Below, one piece after another: positions 9,901-20,452 of a stretch of DNA of 64,000 nt. Within the stretch, counting starts at the first letter, position 1; every line of letters starts with the position of its first letter. A program made the translations under genes and the position numbers. A model generated the notes under the pieces. The model saw only the letters and a list, made by a program, of their open reading frames with translations, did no database searches and was not told where the DNA came from. The stretch is from Trematomus loennbergii (Eukaryota; Chordata; Actinopteri; Perciformes; Nototheniidae), in NCBI GenBank assembly GCA_012861695.1, contig JAAOOA010000599.1:184501-248500 (forward strand), in the 5' to 3' direction.

Positions 9901-12200
9901 AAGTGGATTAAAATGCAGGAAATTGTCTCTTTTTAAATTTAAAAACACAGAATGTTACATTTTTTATTTTGCTTTTAATATAAATTAATGTTGTGTTTTA
10001 TAAATGTTAAGTGTTTAACTATATATATATCCTTTATTCAACCAGGTAAAAGACTCATTGAGATTAAAATCTATTTTCCAAGAGTGACCTGGCCAAGAGG
10101 GGCAGCATGAACGAAGTTACAACAGATAAAACACAGACAATGCAGGCAGACGAATACAGCTGTGAAACACAAATGAAATGACACATAACCAGTCAATATG
10201 CGAAATAAACAAACTATTAAAAATCATTAAAAACTGGCAAAATGTAAAACGATTTTAGGATATACGAGCGCTCACATCTACCAATGGTGTCGTGTTCACT
10301 GTCCTTTAAAGGGGACCTATCATGCAAAATGCACTTGTGTACGTCTTTTCTACATGAATATGTGTCCCGGTGTTCCAGGGAACTCACCAAGTGTCAGAAA
10401 ACACAACCCTCTCTATTTTCCTCCATACCCAAATCTCTAAAAAAGGGGCTGCAACGGATCTGAAAAAAACTGATCCAGATTTGAACACTGTCCTGACGTC
10501 AGGACGGTGGCGCTACGGCTATTGGGCCAACTCCACCAATCAGGAGGAGACAGCCACGGCCATTGCCGTTCCAAAGCGCTGGAGACGCTGTAGTACATAT
10601 GCCAGGCCTGTAGGTGGTGCTGTTCTCACAGAATCTGCCCTTGCTAAAACAGAGCTAAAAATTGTCAAATTGAGCAAAATGAGGCATGGCTAAAATGCAT
10701 GATCTGTTTGGTATTTAAAAAAAAAAAAGTATAATATGCCTTATATAGGTATGGTCCTACACTATATTATTCAAATATAGCATGATAGGTCCACTTTAAG
10801 ATGGACCTGAATTCCCCCATAGTGATTACATCTGAGAGTTTCTGCTCCTTCTGTACTTTATTCCGAGCTGTGGGGGCAGCATATTTAAAAGCCGTTTTAA
10901 AAAGCTGAATCAAATCTTGGGAGCGCAGGCCATATAGACTTTCTCTAAACTAATTAGTTTTGACTGTGTAAAGTGTCTTTGAGTTTCCAGAAAAGTGCTC
11001 TATAAATAAAATGCATTATTATTATTCTGGGAGATGGTTGCCTCTAACCTTTCGGCAATATTTGAGACTAACGTGCCTCATTCACCTGTTACACTTATCC
11101 TAAACGACCTGTCCAACCTGGGTTTAACCCTGACCAAAAGGCGAGCACTATTAGCCTTAGGCTAACAGCAGCAAAACAATTGGTTGCGACTCGCTGGAAG
11201 CCTCCCCACTCCCTCTCACGTAAGGTCTGGGTTCTAACATATCTAGACATAACGTATCTAGAAGTATCGACAGCCCGGTACATGGGGCGAAGGAGTCAAC
11301 ACCAGAGATGTGGACTTCGCTCATTGTGAACCTCAAAAACATATTAGGATAACTATCTAATGGGGATGTGGTGATCTGGATGGCAATACAAATACTGTAT
11401 TGCATTTGATGTTATTGATTGTACCATTTGTATACATACAAATACATACAAAATGTGATCACAAAAAAAAATGAATAGTAATTATATAGGCCTTTAACAT
11501 AATATATGTCCCAATAAATCTTTGCTATACCTTTTATTATTGATTTTTTTAATCATATATAAACCTACTTATCCTTCACTTGCTTCAATATAATATTTAC
11601 CAATAATATTGATAATAAACATTTCAGAAATATGAGTTTAAATTATTAATATGAACGAAATGAGGAATTTTGAATATTCTTTTACATAAGAAATACGATT
11701 TGTATGAACTATTATTTCAATATTTTAAGTTCTTGCAATTACTGTATTATTAATTGTTCAAAATCATGTCATAATCCAAACAGGAGGATAGCCTACCAGT
11801 ATTTGTTATTTGTTGGTGAAAATAAATATTTGAGAAAGACAACCGGAAATCATCTCTCACCCTATTGATCTGCTGATATATTAACACATCAATAATTAAA
11901 AGGGTAGTTTAAGGTGGATCACCGTAATTAAAATATAGTTTTAATCTAATTTTACGTATTGTTAATTAACCGTTTTTGTGACAAACCGGTATATGGTTTC
12001 CTGAAGTGAAGCTAGCTAAACTTAGCAAGGATTCAAGTGACATGCTGGCAGAATAACGGGACAGATAGTGGACGAAAGAGGCTTAAATAGCTCAGAACAT
12101 ACCTGTACTGACAGGGCAGGTAAGGGGAATAAAGTCCATTATGTATCCTGTTTGTCCTGAGACAACAGAACCGGGTCAACGAGGAGCTCAGCAGCGCCAT
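987..12200 (-). CDS. letmd1: LETM1 domain-containing protein 1, 5' four coding exons (runs off left edge)
   Basis: LETMD1 is a mitochondrial inner-membrane protein of the LETM1 family. Four exons are readable on the minus strand: 12103-12200 (start MALLSSSLTRFCC), 9725-9852 (RYVQIVNSKYESFLKTRFPR, then FFLLYHTFVE), 9409-9523 (GIKLLFRDG, then LQFKDLPYRDMEKLRQ) and 987-1068 (FRRDVAKALPL, then ISIPPFANYLV). All junctions are GT/AG and the codon phases join exactly. The N-terminus is rich in Ser, Leu and Arg and acidic-free up to RLYSTS, which fits a mitochondrial presequence. The motifs KYxxFLxxRFPRFxxLY and IPPFANYLVF are family hallmarks. Exons 3 (near 9488) and 4 (near 996) each lack one base compared with the phase required by their neighbours, which gives false stops. 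The remaining C-terminal exons must lie left of position 1. Intron 3 is unusually long and filled with mobile elements and minisatellites. Identity is confident; the intactness of the frame is not. Confidence 0.88.
1195..1446 (+). mobile_element. MITE fragment of the AAAGAGGCCCTATTATGC family, flanking the 57-bp array
   Basis: The segment contains CCAATCACAACAGAGCCGGC, ACCAATCAGAGCAGCTCTGG and CACATTAAGCATGGAGACAT, sequence typical of the internal part of a common teleost non-autonomous DNA transposon. It runs straight into the 57-bp array. A reverse-orientation relative lies at 13105-13200, and a copy of the family's terminus lies beside the fourth array at 62383. Family membership is from recognition of the sequence type. 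Confidence 0.5.
1448..2850 (+). repeat. 57-bp minisatellite array 1 (about 25 copies)
   Basis: The unit begins AGTAGAGACACTACATACTG, continues ATATACACCTGAACATCAGC and ends AGGAGAGGACTCTTTAA. Because 57 is a multiple of three, the minus strand reads open through clean units as a 19-residue repeat. Many units here lack one base (for example TTTAAGTAG instead of TTTAAAGTAG), unlike the clean second array. It abuts the LTR element. Confidence 0.95.
2851..3294 (+). repeat. 5' LTR
   Basis: It starts ACGCAATAGCAGTATAGCAG and ends at TTACTGAATAAGTGA, and matches 6534-6893 apart from scattered differences and one extra block of about 78 bp. A polyadenylation-type AATAAA lies near 3220 and 3251. Confidence 0.75.
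5588..6331 (+). CDS. Retroelement-internal ORF of unknown function
   Basis: This 247-codon frame is the longest inside the LTR element. It contains CRGAVGISHDVPPGW near the start, a WATWGGDYFIGP segment and a basic/aromatic middle (RLTYIWKYDEHRHRA). I see no zinc knuckle, no catalytic motif of pol, and no signal peptide or membrane anchor. It could be a gag-like or accessory protein of the element. The stretch before it (about 3490-5580) holds only shorter frames that appear interrupted. I do not recognise the family. Confidence 0.35.
   Translation: MTQRTQNHARQGRRVCCRGAVGISHDVPPGWVIATWGGDYFIGPKERCPPYGKWLDNEEPPVNIQARDALKPPMKKVSEENDFRSQTNPLVLPEKEDGDDWHPNGEQATGRIVLYTHSPTGGYKKCPIRYFTNPKNWDTLAGFRYGERGFPRLTYIWKYDEHRHRALHNRSAMMWQNKGDKEFNTKEGIKSLQVTCFKTNSDSSYFAITDDGCGNVYMLTDPEREGCYGEVRDNSGSAWAGWNHRWS
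6534..6893 (+). repeat. 3' LTR
   Basis: Direct-repeat partner of 2851-3294. TATAAAG is at 6652-6658 and AATAAA-type signals follow. The start may really lie about 100 bp further left, next to the purine tract, if the 5' copy was truncated by the neighbouring array. Confidence 0.75.
6896..7840. mobile_element. Interspersed repeat with TTTAGTC motifs, hosting a nested MITE
   Basis: The sequence on both sides of the MITE at 6940-7584 is continuous in character: GTTAATTTTGTCAGCTATTT before it, and TTTAGTCATATTTAGTCACA, AGTCGACTAAAAGTCTTGAG after it. It resembles a common teleost hAT-type repeat, but I cannot name it with certainty. Confidence 0.45.
6940..7584. mobile_element. PIF/Harbinger-type MITE, 645 bp, with TTA target duplication
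   Basis: The ends are inverted repeats: CCCCTAGATTCCACCGGGTC at the left, and the complement of that pattern (GGCCCGGTGGAATCTAGGGG) at the right. TTA flanks both ends (6937-6939 and 7585-7587), matching the three-base duplication of PIF/Harbinger elements. Both termini are GC-rich (GTCTGCGGCGCGTTACGG on the left) and the centre is AT-rich. There is no transposase. Confidence 0.75.
8306..9359 (+). repeat. 57-bp minisatellite array 2 (about 18 copies, very homogeneous)
   Basis: Same unit and orientation as the array at 1448. Units are almost identical, and the minus strand is open for about 300 codons. That frame is a by-product of the unit length and not a gene. The array ends about 50 bp from letmd1 exon 3. 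A 14-base run of G at about 8149-8162 precedes it. Confidence 0.95.
10304..10800. mobile_element. MITE of the AAAGGGGACCTATCATGC family
   Basis: The left end is TTTAAAGGGGACCTATCATG and the right end is GCATGATAGGTCCACTTTAA, an inverted pair. Internal sequence includes TGTGTCCCGGTGTTCCAGGG and AAATCTCTAAAAAAGGGGCT. Related copies are at 21329 and 24686 (reversed), with a fourth left end at 42522. Confidence 0.8.
10801..12090. other. letmd1 intron 1 sequence, no gene seen
   Basis: 10900-11030 ends in AGTGCTCTATAAATAAAATG and a short ATT run, like the tail of a retroposon. The rest is AT-rich with no convincing exon or structure. Confidence 0.4.
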
Positions 12201-12205
12201 GTTGG

Positions 12206-12480
12206 ATCACCGTAGTGACGGGCAGAGAGGGGCAGGGACCAATGGCGTTCCTTTGCCGTAGTGACGTGTGAAAAGGGCAAGGACCAATGACGTTCCTTTA
12301 CCGTAGTGACGTGTGAAAAGGGCAAGGACCAATGGCGTTCCTTTACCGTAGTGACGTATGAAAAGGGCAAGGACCAATCACGTTCCTTTACCGTAGTGTA
12401 GGGAATAAAGGGCAGGGACAAACTACGTCCAGTTACCGTAATGACGCTCAAAATCCATTAAGCTACCGTAATGATACTCA
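12206..12480 (-). promoter_or_regulatory. letmd1 proximal promoter built on a 45-bp tandem repeat
   Basis: Directly upstream of the letmd1 start codon lie about five or six copies of a 45-bp unit. The clearest copies are at 12250-12400. On the gene's strand each unit carries an inverted CCAAT box (CCATTGG) and a CRE-like half site (CGTCAC, the complement of GTGACG). The outer copies at 12400-12480 are diverged. There is no TATA box. The repeat and its position are seen; promoter function is inferred from position and from the CCAAT and CRE-type motifs. Confidence 0.55.
12206..12480. repeat. 45-bp minisatellite upstream of letmd1
   Basis: The unit on the plus strand contains CCGTAGTGACGTGTGAAAAG, then GGCAAGGACCAATGGCGTTC and CTTTA. 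The first and last copies are degenerate and the middle three are nearly identical. Confidence 0.8.
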
Positions 12481-12539
12481 GTAAAGGACAGGGGGAAATA
12501 CGTTACTGTATAACGCACAAAAAGCCCTTAAATTACCGT

Positions 12540-12790
12540 AAATCTGGTTACATCTTGCAATTTATTCATATCATATTCCATGTACGTGTATATAGACTCT
12601 TATTGCACTATTTACATTGTATTTGTAATTACTTGCACATCTTGCAACACTTTCTTGCATTTATATTCTGTTTTTTCTTTCACTATTGTCATTGGTTTTA
12701 TCTGTGTTATAGCCTGGGACTTAAGTTGTTCATTGCCATATCTACACTGTAACTACTGTGCACGTGACAATAAAGCCATGAATCTTGTAA
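12540..12790 (+). mobile_element. Possible non-LTR retroposon 3' end
   Basis: The segment contains repeated TTGCAC/TTGCA motifs and ends CACGTGACAATAAAGCCATG, as in 3' tails of teleost LINE-type elements. No coding part is present. Confidence 0.35.
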
Positions 12791-13104
12791 TGACTCTCAT
12801 ATCCTTTATCCTCACATAACAATCCAATTCAATTGCGTTTAACATCTGTTGTTTGATGTATGCATGTAAAAAGAATGTGTTTATTAGGGATCCAGGTGTA
12901 TGATTGGTATACCAGGCGGGGTACATAGATAACATGTGCTTCAACTTACAACCCTTAAAAAAATCTGTATAAGTCTGTCAAAATGTTGTCCAATTAGTTT
13001 GTATTGCCTTCTTATTCTGAGGGCTTCCCTCTATGGTGCCATATTGATCCAATTCTTGGTAGAAATGTCCAAAACTTGATACAAAAATTCAAAGATTTGT
13101 CATA

Positions 13105-13205
13105 TACACAGTGTAGTTGTCACCCACTGTCTGAAACCAGATCCCAGTCTGCTGATTGGTTAGCTGCCTGACCGGCTCTGTTGTGATTGGTCAACAAACC
13201 TTTCA
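13105..13205 (-). mobile_element. Reverse-orientation fragment of the MITE seen at 1195
   Basis: TCTGAAACCAGATCCCAGTC and CTGACCGGCTCTGTTGTGAT match, in reverse complement, the CAATCACAACAGAGCCGGCC region of the 1195-1446 element. No minisatellite is attached here. Confidence 0.5.
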
Positions 13206-14522
13206 CTTAGTGGCTCTTATTCTAACTTATAATATACATTGTTTACATTGTTTTTATGCGCAATGCTTGTCTTCGTGCTGCTGTTACAACACAATTTCCC
13301 AGACCGGGACCATCAAATATATATCTTATATTTTACCTGGGTGACGTAAACGGTGTAATACGACACCAGCCCCGGTATTTATTCACTTCCGGTATTTGAT
13401 CGGCGCTGCTCGGAACATCTCTCAACAAAAAAAGGTCCATAAATGTTTATTTCTTACTTGGCAACTCTTAATTTTTAAACAGACTGTATTCAAAACACAT
13501 TTTAACTGATATTGAGTTGATGTCGCAATTTAAACTTTTAATTATCTGCTTCATTTCAAAGTTTCGAGTTTTGACTAGCAGGCGGAGCTAATAGCTAATA
13601 ATAACGCATGCGCAATTTAGCAGGAAAGTTTGATTATTGCTTTTTTATTCATGTTTATTTTTAAGAAATGTGCCTTTTGCTACGATTAAACTGTCTGAAA
13701 ATATAGCCACCAGATGAATACTCTTAACATGTATGTGAAGTTAGCTGCTAGCTTCAAAACCCCTAGTATCGTGTACCTCTGAACGGTTTTACCCATAGAC
13801 CGTATATATAAAGGTTTTACCGTGTTTTTTTGAGTCAATACGATATCAAGTATGTTACTTAATTTAGTCAGAATCTATCATTAAACCTGTGGGTTAGGGG
13901 TCGAAAAGCAAAAATTCTACCCTCATGCCAAACAGTACAAAAACGACTCTCAGTTACTCAATTTCTACACACAAGTGCATCCAATAAATTACACAGAAAC
14001 CTCAGAAAAGATGTATAAATCATAGGCATTTTAAAAAGGAAGGGAATCGTATGTACCTAAACATATGATGGTGTTTAACTGAAGTAACAGGGACTCTAGA
14101 TCAAGCTAAATAACTAATAAAAACACCATACCTGCTAATAAATAGACACAATGATCCTCCTGTGTGATTTAGCATTGAAGTCTTGCTATCTAGTGGGTGT
14201 AGTAATCAAGTACACCACCACCTGCAGGCAATCAGGTGATGGATGATTAGGAACACCTGTGGAGCAGAGCCCTGATCTGATTGGTTGTCATGTGTCCTAC
14301 ATCTTTTAAAAGCTGTATGTGCATCTAGAAACCTGTCAGTGCACCTTATAGCTGTTTGCCAGCCGCCATTAAACCTGAAGAAGAAGAAGAAGCAAGCTGT
14401 CAGTTGTTTGACAACTGCCATAAAACAATTGGAAGAAGAAGAAGCCTGTCCGTGCTTTCTTCTCAGAGTGTTTTCTTTCGATCCCGTTTGACCAGCTGCT
14501 GTCCGGTGAATCTCAGCTGAAG
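13206..14522. other. letmd1-gtsf1 intergenic sequence
   Basis: No coding feature is supported. A GAAGAAGAAG run is near 14378. The gtsf1 transcription start is probably between 14280 and 14520, but no TATA box stands out. Confidence 0.35.
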
Positions 14523-17500
14523 ATGGCGACCTCCTTCAGATTCGGATCCACGATCAACCCGTGCAGGACGGCTGCTGCTGAGAGGGCAGTGCTGGAGGAG
14601 GACGAGGAAATGAGTAAAACTAAACCTATTTTTCACACATTTCATCATCCTAATTTATGGAATCAGGTTTAAGACAAGCAACACTTTCAATGACTTTTTA
14701 CCGCCACACATACATATCTAATATAATATGTATTTACGACCCAAATATGTATACATGTTCATTTCTTATTTAAAAAGTTACTTACTACTAATCTGTGTGA
14801 ATTGTCCTGTTTTTCACCCTCACCCTGTTGCTTTTAAACTATTGAATTTCCCCACAGGGATTAACAAAGGTCCATCTAATCTAATCTAATCTAATCTTAT
14901 CTTAAAGTTGGCAAAAACGCACACCTGGATCCGGACTCCCTCCTGCAGTGTCCCTTCGATAAGAACCACCTGATCCGGGTCTGCCGCTTCCCGTACCACC
15001 TGATAAAGTGCCGGAAGGTGAGATATTTACATTAAAGTGGACGTGTAGGAACTCTTTATCTAAAGTAAAGACGGGTGATATGGTAAAAATCCTTTATTTT
15101 CATATGAGATAAATCAACATAAAGCACCTTTTCTGGTATTTTGATGTATAATGGGTATTGCTTTTTAGAAAATCTGCATTTAGCTCTGATCTAAATTAAG
15201 CTGCTTTTTAAAACCTAATCAAAACATTTGATAACATGTATGTGAAGGTAGCTGCACGCCCCAAAAACTAGGAACATGGAACTAAAGATTGGTTTTTACC
15301 GTAACATTTCTTGTTCGATATATAAGTTATTTCATATCTCTTAACAATCTAGATCCCCATAAAGCATCGTTCTGTTCGATCACCTCTATACTTCTGTGGG
15401 AATGACATGCATGACATGAGAGTAAAGTAAAGTAAAAACCATATTTCTTCACGTACAGAAAGAACCGGAGAGCCGCAGCACGCGCTCCCTTCTGTTTAAC
15501 ATGTGTACAATGTGCAGACGTGGAAAGATATAATGGGAAGAAGGTTTACCACGGTATGGGTACAGAGCCCCGGTATCAACGGTCCCCGGGGCTGAATTAT
15601 TAAAGACCGTGGTACCGTTAAGCTCCGACGTTATCGGTCTTTTTATCGCTGCTGGAGACATGAAAAAATACGTCATGTGTATTATTGCTACACAAACATT
15701 ATATTGCAGTTTTAGTGTCGCCAACTCCGTTTCTAATACGCAAACAGACTGCAAAATGCGTCTATGATTATTTTCGATCTCTCCAATCCAGGTGAGAGAT
15801 ATCTCTCCGCCGTCTGTGTGCGAGGGGGTGGGGCAGTTTACACACACACGCAGCTGCTACATGCAACACACACACACACGGAGGAGATGGCGGAGAGACC
15901 TCTGAGGTGTGGTTAAACTTTACCCGTCTCGATGTGGACAATGCTCGTTACCTAAAGTGCAATAAGAGTTTAGCATGTCAGGGCGGTAACACGAGCAGTT
16001 TGTCTAAACATTTAGCAAAAGTGCTCCACATCCAGACGGAGGAATGCACCGGGTTCGACTGTCTTTCTAGCAGCTCTGTAGCCCCATCCACGAGTAACGT
16101 GTCCACGTCAGGTGTTATGTATGCTAGCAGCTACACACGGAGCTAACTCAATGATTCAAACATGGGTTGATGATTAGAGGGAACTGAGTTATTTAGTTTG
16201 TTAAAGTTTCAGCTATTCTGTTCACAGTTCTGTCATCAGATTATTTAATACCATTTGTTAAAACATTGTAGTTTCTTTTGATGTGAAATATTATTTACTT
16301 AATTTAAAAAAAAGCAAGGTTACCTTATTTGTTTCTCCAAAAGAACCGATAAGCGTACCGAAGCACGATCCCAACATTGAGCTCTTTGGTTCTAAGATGT
16401 AACGACATTTAAAGCTTTGTATGTAAATTGTAAACCCCTCCATTACAGCAGCATCTCCTTTTGTCTCTGGCTGATGTAGAACCACCCGAAGCTGGCGAGC
16501 GAGTTGAAGACGTGTCCGTACAACGCTCGTCACCTGGTGCCTCAGAACCAGCTGATGTCCCACACGGAGACCTGCGAGGACCGCATCTCTGTGGACACTG
16601 AAGACCGTGAGACATCTCCTTTATACGGCTCTGTTAGAGAAACTGGTCCCCGGCTTGAGCTTCAATCTCAGGATCCATGTGTTTGTGATCCTCTCCAGAA
16701 TGGAAGTAGTCAAAATCAAAAAAATCAGACTTTTTCTAAAAAATCTCAAAAATCTGACTTTCACAAAATCTCCAAAATCTGACTTTCACAAAATCTCCAA
16801 AATCTGACTTTTTCTTTTTCTTTTTCGCAACATTTTGATTTTTTCTCAAAATCTCAAATTTCTGACTTTTTCTCAAAATTCTGACTTTTTCTCAAATTTC
16901 TGACTTTTTCTCAAAATTCTGACTTTTTCTCAAAAATCTCAAAATTCTGACTTTTTCTCAAAATCTCCAAAATCTGACTTTTTCTCAAAATCTCAAAAAT
17001 CAGACTTTTTCTAAAAAATCAAAAAAATCTGACTTTCACAAAATCTCCAAAATCTGACTTTTTCTCAAAATCTCAAAAATGCTGACTTTCTCAAAAAATA
17101 TTACTTTTTCTAAAAAATCTCAAAACATTTGACTTTTTCGCAAAAATCTCAAAACATTTGACTTTTTCACAAAAATCTCAAAAAAATTGACTTTCGCAAC
17201 ATTTGACTTTTTCTCAAAATCTCAAATTTCTGACTTTTTCTCAAAATTCTGACTTTTTCTCAAAAATCTCAAATTTCTGACTTTTTCTCAAAATTCTGAC
17301 TTTTCTCAAATCTCAAAATTCTGACTTTCTCAAAATTCTGACTTTTTCTCAAAAATCTCAAAATTCTGACTTTTTCTCAAAATCTCCAAAATCTGACTTT
17401 TTCTCAAAATCTCAAAAATGCTGACTTTTCTCAAAAAATATACTTTTCGCAAAAATCTCAAAAAATTCGGACTTTTTCTCAAAATCGCAAAATGTTGACT

Positions 17501-20255
17501 TTTCTCAAAAAATCTCAAAAATCTGACTTCTCAAAATTCTGACTTTTCTGAATACTTCAAATTGTTAATAATCACTGGTCCCGGCTTGATCTTCAATCTC
17601 AGGATCCATGTATCTGTGATCCTCTCCAGAATGGAAGTAGTCATCACATCCAGAGCATCAACTAGTTCCTGAACAGTGTCCTTCACATGCTGATATCCAA
17701 GAGAGGGAGTTACACAGTCACAAGATGGAGGAATAGAAAGCAGTATTCAATGATTACTTCAGATTAGCTCCACGTCAGAAATGAGCATGCTTGTCATATG
17801 TCTATCTCCATAGAGGCTGAATCATCATGTTCATCACATAGCTATCATATGCCTCAAACAGTCCTGATGCTCTTCTAGGTAATCAGACATCCTGTCATGT
17901 TCACAGCTACAGTTGGGATACCTTTGTTCTCATGTTACTCTCATGTTGGAAGAGGACGTTCAGTACATTGTGCTCTGTTTGCAGGCGGCAGCACCAACGG
18001 ACCGATCCCCCTGCAGGTCCCCGTCAGCATCTGGGTCAACCCCGACATGTCCGAGGACTGGGACGATGGTAACAAACCGTTATATAAGAATGCTTCAAAT
18101 CCTTCTCGTTATTCTCCCAGATTTGATATCATGAGCTTCAGATCCAACTTTATTTATACAGCACATTTAAAAACAACAGTTGACCAAAGTGCTGTACAAA
18201 ACCGATAGGACAAAAAAACCATCGCTCATGAGAGTAACAGCTGGAGAGATTACAGCCTGGCCTACTGATTTTAATGTAACCACATATCGAGCCCGATCGT
18301 CGATTTCAAATGACTTAAAGTAATAGTTTGCCTGACTGGCCATCGTGACCGGGCTCTCTGAAGATCAGAGAATCCACGGTTTTCAAACATTTCTGATCGG
18401 ATTGACAAAGACTTCAGAATTTTGTATTGACTGCCATTCAAATGACAGCGTTGTTTTCCCCAAAAGTGGGCGGGGCCGTCATTGTCGCCCCGAAGTGACG
18501 TAGGTGTTCCTCTCATGTATAGACACAGACTGAAAAACTCACACACGAATTCCAGTCATTGAAGTCGGCTATCAAGGCTTTGCTAATACCTGGCTACACA
18601 TTACACACTCTGCACGGCGGCAGCAGCAATACTTGTTAGTAGTACTTGTCCGTGCTGCTGCTAGGAGGCTGCTGCTCGGTGGTGGTGGTGGTGGACAAAT
18701 GCCCTCCATCTTCTACTTCAATCTTTTTAGTGAGAAAGAATCCAGAGATACGCGTTTGCGCCGTGTCAGTTACTCGTCACATTAAAAGTAGCCGACTAAC
18801 AAAACACTTTCTTCCCTGAAGCTAAATAATTGATTATATATAGTTTAAAATGATCATTTGAATAATAATATATAATTATTATACCCGCCCCCTGCAGGCG
18901 CCTGCTTCTTATGAAACATGCATGTGTGTTTTAAAGTGACCCTCAGGGCTTGAGATGCACAGTGTGACCTGATCTCTGTCCCCGTGCACACTCTGAACAT
19001 TTGTCTGTGAAGGTAACACGGTTTTATTGTCTTTGTTTCTTGCAGAGGCCGATGACGCAGCGACTCCATTTGTGTGGGGGTGAACACGGTGATGGATCAT
19101 CAGTAAGTGCTCTGATTCAGCTTCAATGCTGCGCAGTGTCTCCTGTCTCTCATTGGTTACTTTTATCAGGGTTTGGAAAGTCAACATTTACTGAGAGAAG
19201 TTATCATTTCAAAAGGACAGATGTTCCTGCCTGGAGACGGTCTCATAATTCACCTTATGTTTTAGTAAAGTTAACGTGTTAAATCCTCAAACATGGCAAG
19301 TAGATTTGAATGAGTTTGTGTTGCGTTAGTGCATTTTTAAAGATGTTACAACGTAGGTCCTGATTGGACGGCATTACAGAACATTATTTAATCTAACTTG
19401 CCCTAAAATGTAGGAAACCCTGATTTACAGAGCCATAAATTACCAGAAAATACCAACGAGTGTTTGAGCTTTAACGGGATGATAGTACAACTTCACATGA
19501 TGCATCGTTTTGAGCAACAATTTTAAGGAACTTGCAAACAAAAGCGGTCAAGCGTCGAAGAAGAAATCGTCGCTTTCGAAGCTAAATCCCCAAGAATTCA
19601 GGACTTTTTTTTTTTTAAAAGAACATTTATTTTCCTCACGGATGGCAAAAAAAAGTCTGACATTATACAATTTAAAATAAAAACAATAATCGTGGCTTGA
19701 TAATGAGTAAGAAGATGTTTTTATGAAGCGCACACAGCTCTTCCAAGACCCGACCGGACAGAAAGACGTGTTGCCGGCACGAAACACACGACCAATAGAA
19801 ATGCATTGCTTTTAAAATCGTTCTGTGCGACACGGAAAAAGTGTCGTGACTATATAAAGCCCCGGACACACCAAGCCGATGAGCGTCCTGTCGCCCTACT
19901 CAGATTGGTGTGTCCCGCCCCGTCGTGTCTTTTCGGCCGTGCAGACACCTTCCGCTAAGCTGTCGGCAAAAGAAATCACTCTGATTGGCTGTTCAGCTTA
20001 GCGAATCAGAGCATGAGAAGCGGAAGTGAAGAAGGCACACACAGACGGCTATTATTTTTCATTTTAATAGCACTAAACATGTTTTTGATTATAAGTCGTG
20101 CACCTCCTTGAAAGAGTGCTTCAGTATTTCCCAAACAGCATGTATTATGTTTTAGTACGTTCTTTGTGTGTCTCTGCAGATTTGAGATGAAGCCGACCAA
20201 CAACCTGGGTCCGAGCTTCAGGACCCCCAACACGCTGCCCTGGGCCGAGTTGTAA
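14523..20255 (+). CDS. gtsf1: Gametocyte-specific factor 1 (CHHC zinc-finger piRNA cofactor)
   Basis: Six exons join in phase: 14523-14613, 14908-15017, 16480-16606, 17985-18068, 19046-19102 and 20180-20255 (TAA at 20253). The product is about 181 residues against roughly 167 in mammals. Exon 2 carries the first CHHC finger, [17 protein letters not shown] then LIKC. Exon 3 carries the second, [17 protein letters not shown] then TETC. Both have the exact C-x5-H-x9-H-x3-C spacing. Downstream there is an acidic/aromatic stretch (MSEDWDD, TPFVWG) and a C-terminus ending TLPWAEL, as in GTSF1. Family proteins bind Piwi-clade Argonautes and stimulate piRNA-guided silencing in germ cells. Exon 5 lacks one G in the run at 19076-19080, which creates an apparent TGA after TPFVWG; the exon phases require the extra base. 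A paralogue (gtsf1-like) is possible, but synteny supports gtsf1. Confidence 0.9.
14820..14905 (+). mobile_element. Retroposon 3' tail ending in (ATCTA)n next to the gtsf1 exon 2 acceptor
   Basis: ATTTCCCCACAGGGATTAAC followed by AAAGGTCCATCTAATCTAAT is a typical teleost LINE/SINE 3' end with a pentanucleotide tail. The tail stops two bases before the AAG acceptor of gtsf1 exon 2 and supplies its pyrimidine-poor upstream tract. Confidence 0.5.
16609..17960 (+). mobile_element. Interspersed element with an internal ~20-bp array, in gtsf1 intron 3
   Basis: A flank of about 80 bp (GCTTCAATCTCAGGATCCATG region, ending CTCCAGAATGGAAGTAGTCA) occurs on both sides of the array, at about 16650-16715 and 17585-17645. 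After the second copy come AGAGCATCAACTAGTTCCTG and a stretch ending near GGAAGAGGACGTTCAGTACA. The whole arrangement recurs in reverse orientation at 32890-33950 inside an nr4a1 intron. No coding capacity is visible. Confidence 0.65.
16725..17560 (+). repeat. Degenerate ~20-bp minisatellite (TCTGACTTTTTCTCAAAA type)
   Basis: Units combine CTGACTTTTTCTCAAAAT and variants with CAAAATCTCCAAAAT. Unit length varies from about 16 to 27 bp. There are about 40 copies, strongly pyrimidine/adenine biased. Confidence 0.85.
18125..18215. mobile_element. Possible LINE 3' fragment in gtsf1 intron 4
   Basis: CTTTATTTATACAGCACATT and AACAGTTGACCAAAGTGCTG are a motif seen in 3' ends of RTE/L1-like teleost elements (reverse-strand appearance). 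Too short to classify. Confidence 0.35.
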
Positions 20256-20446
20256 ATCGTGTGAACAAAGTAACACGTGTTTATATAAACGCATGCATTA
20301 ATTTCTTTTAGAATGTGTTCTTGGCATGTCCTTAACCTTAACCCCATTTAAAGTTTTAAATCGGCACTCGCTGAGGAAACTGATGGTCTTTAATCTTGTT
20401 TTTGAGTTACGGGTGTTGGTGTGTTGTATTCTGTGTGCTTGTTTTT

Positions 20447-20452
20447 ATTAAA
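20447..20452 (+). terminator. Candidate gtsf1 polyadenylation signal ATTAAA
   Basis: ATTAAA lies about 190 bp after the gtsf1 stop codon, on the gene strand. No AATAAA comes earlier in the presumed 3' UTR. Confidence 0.4.
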
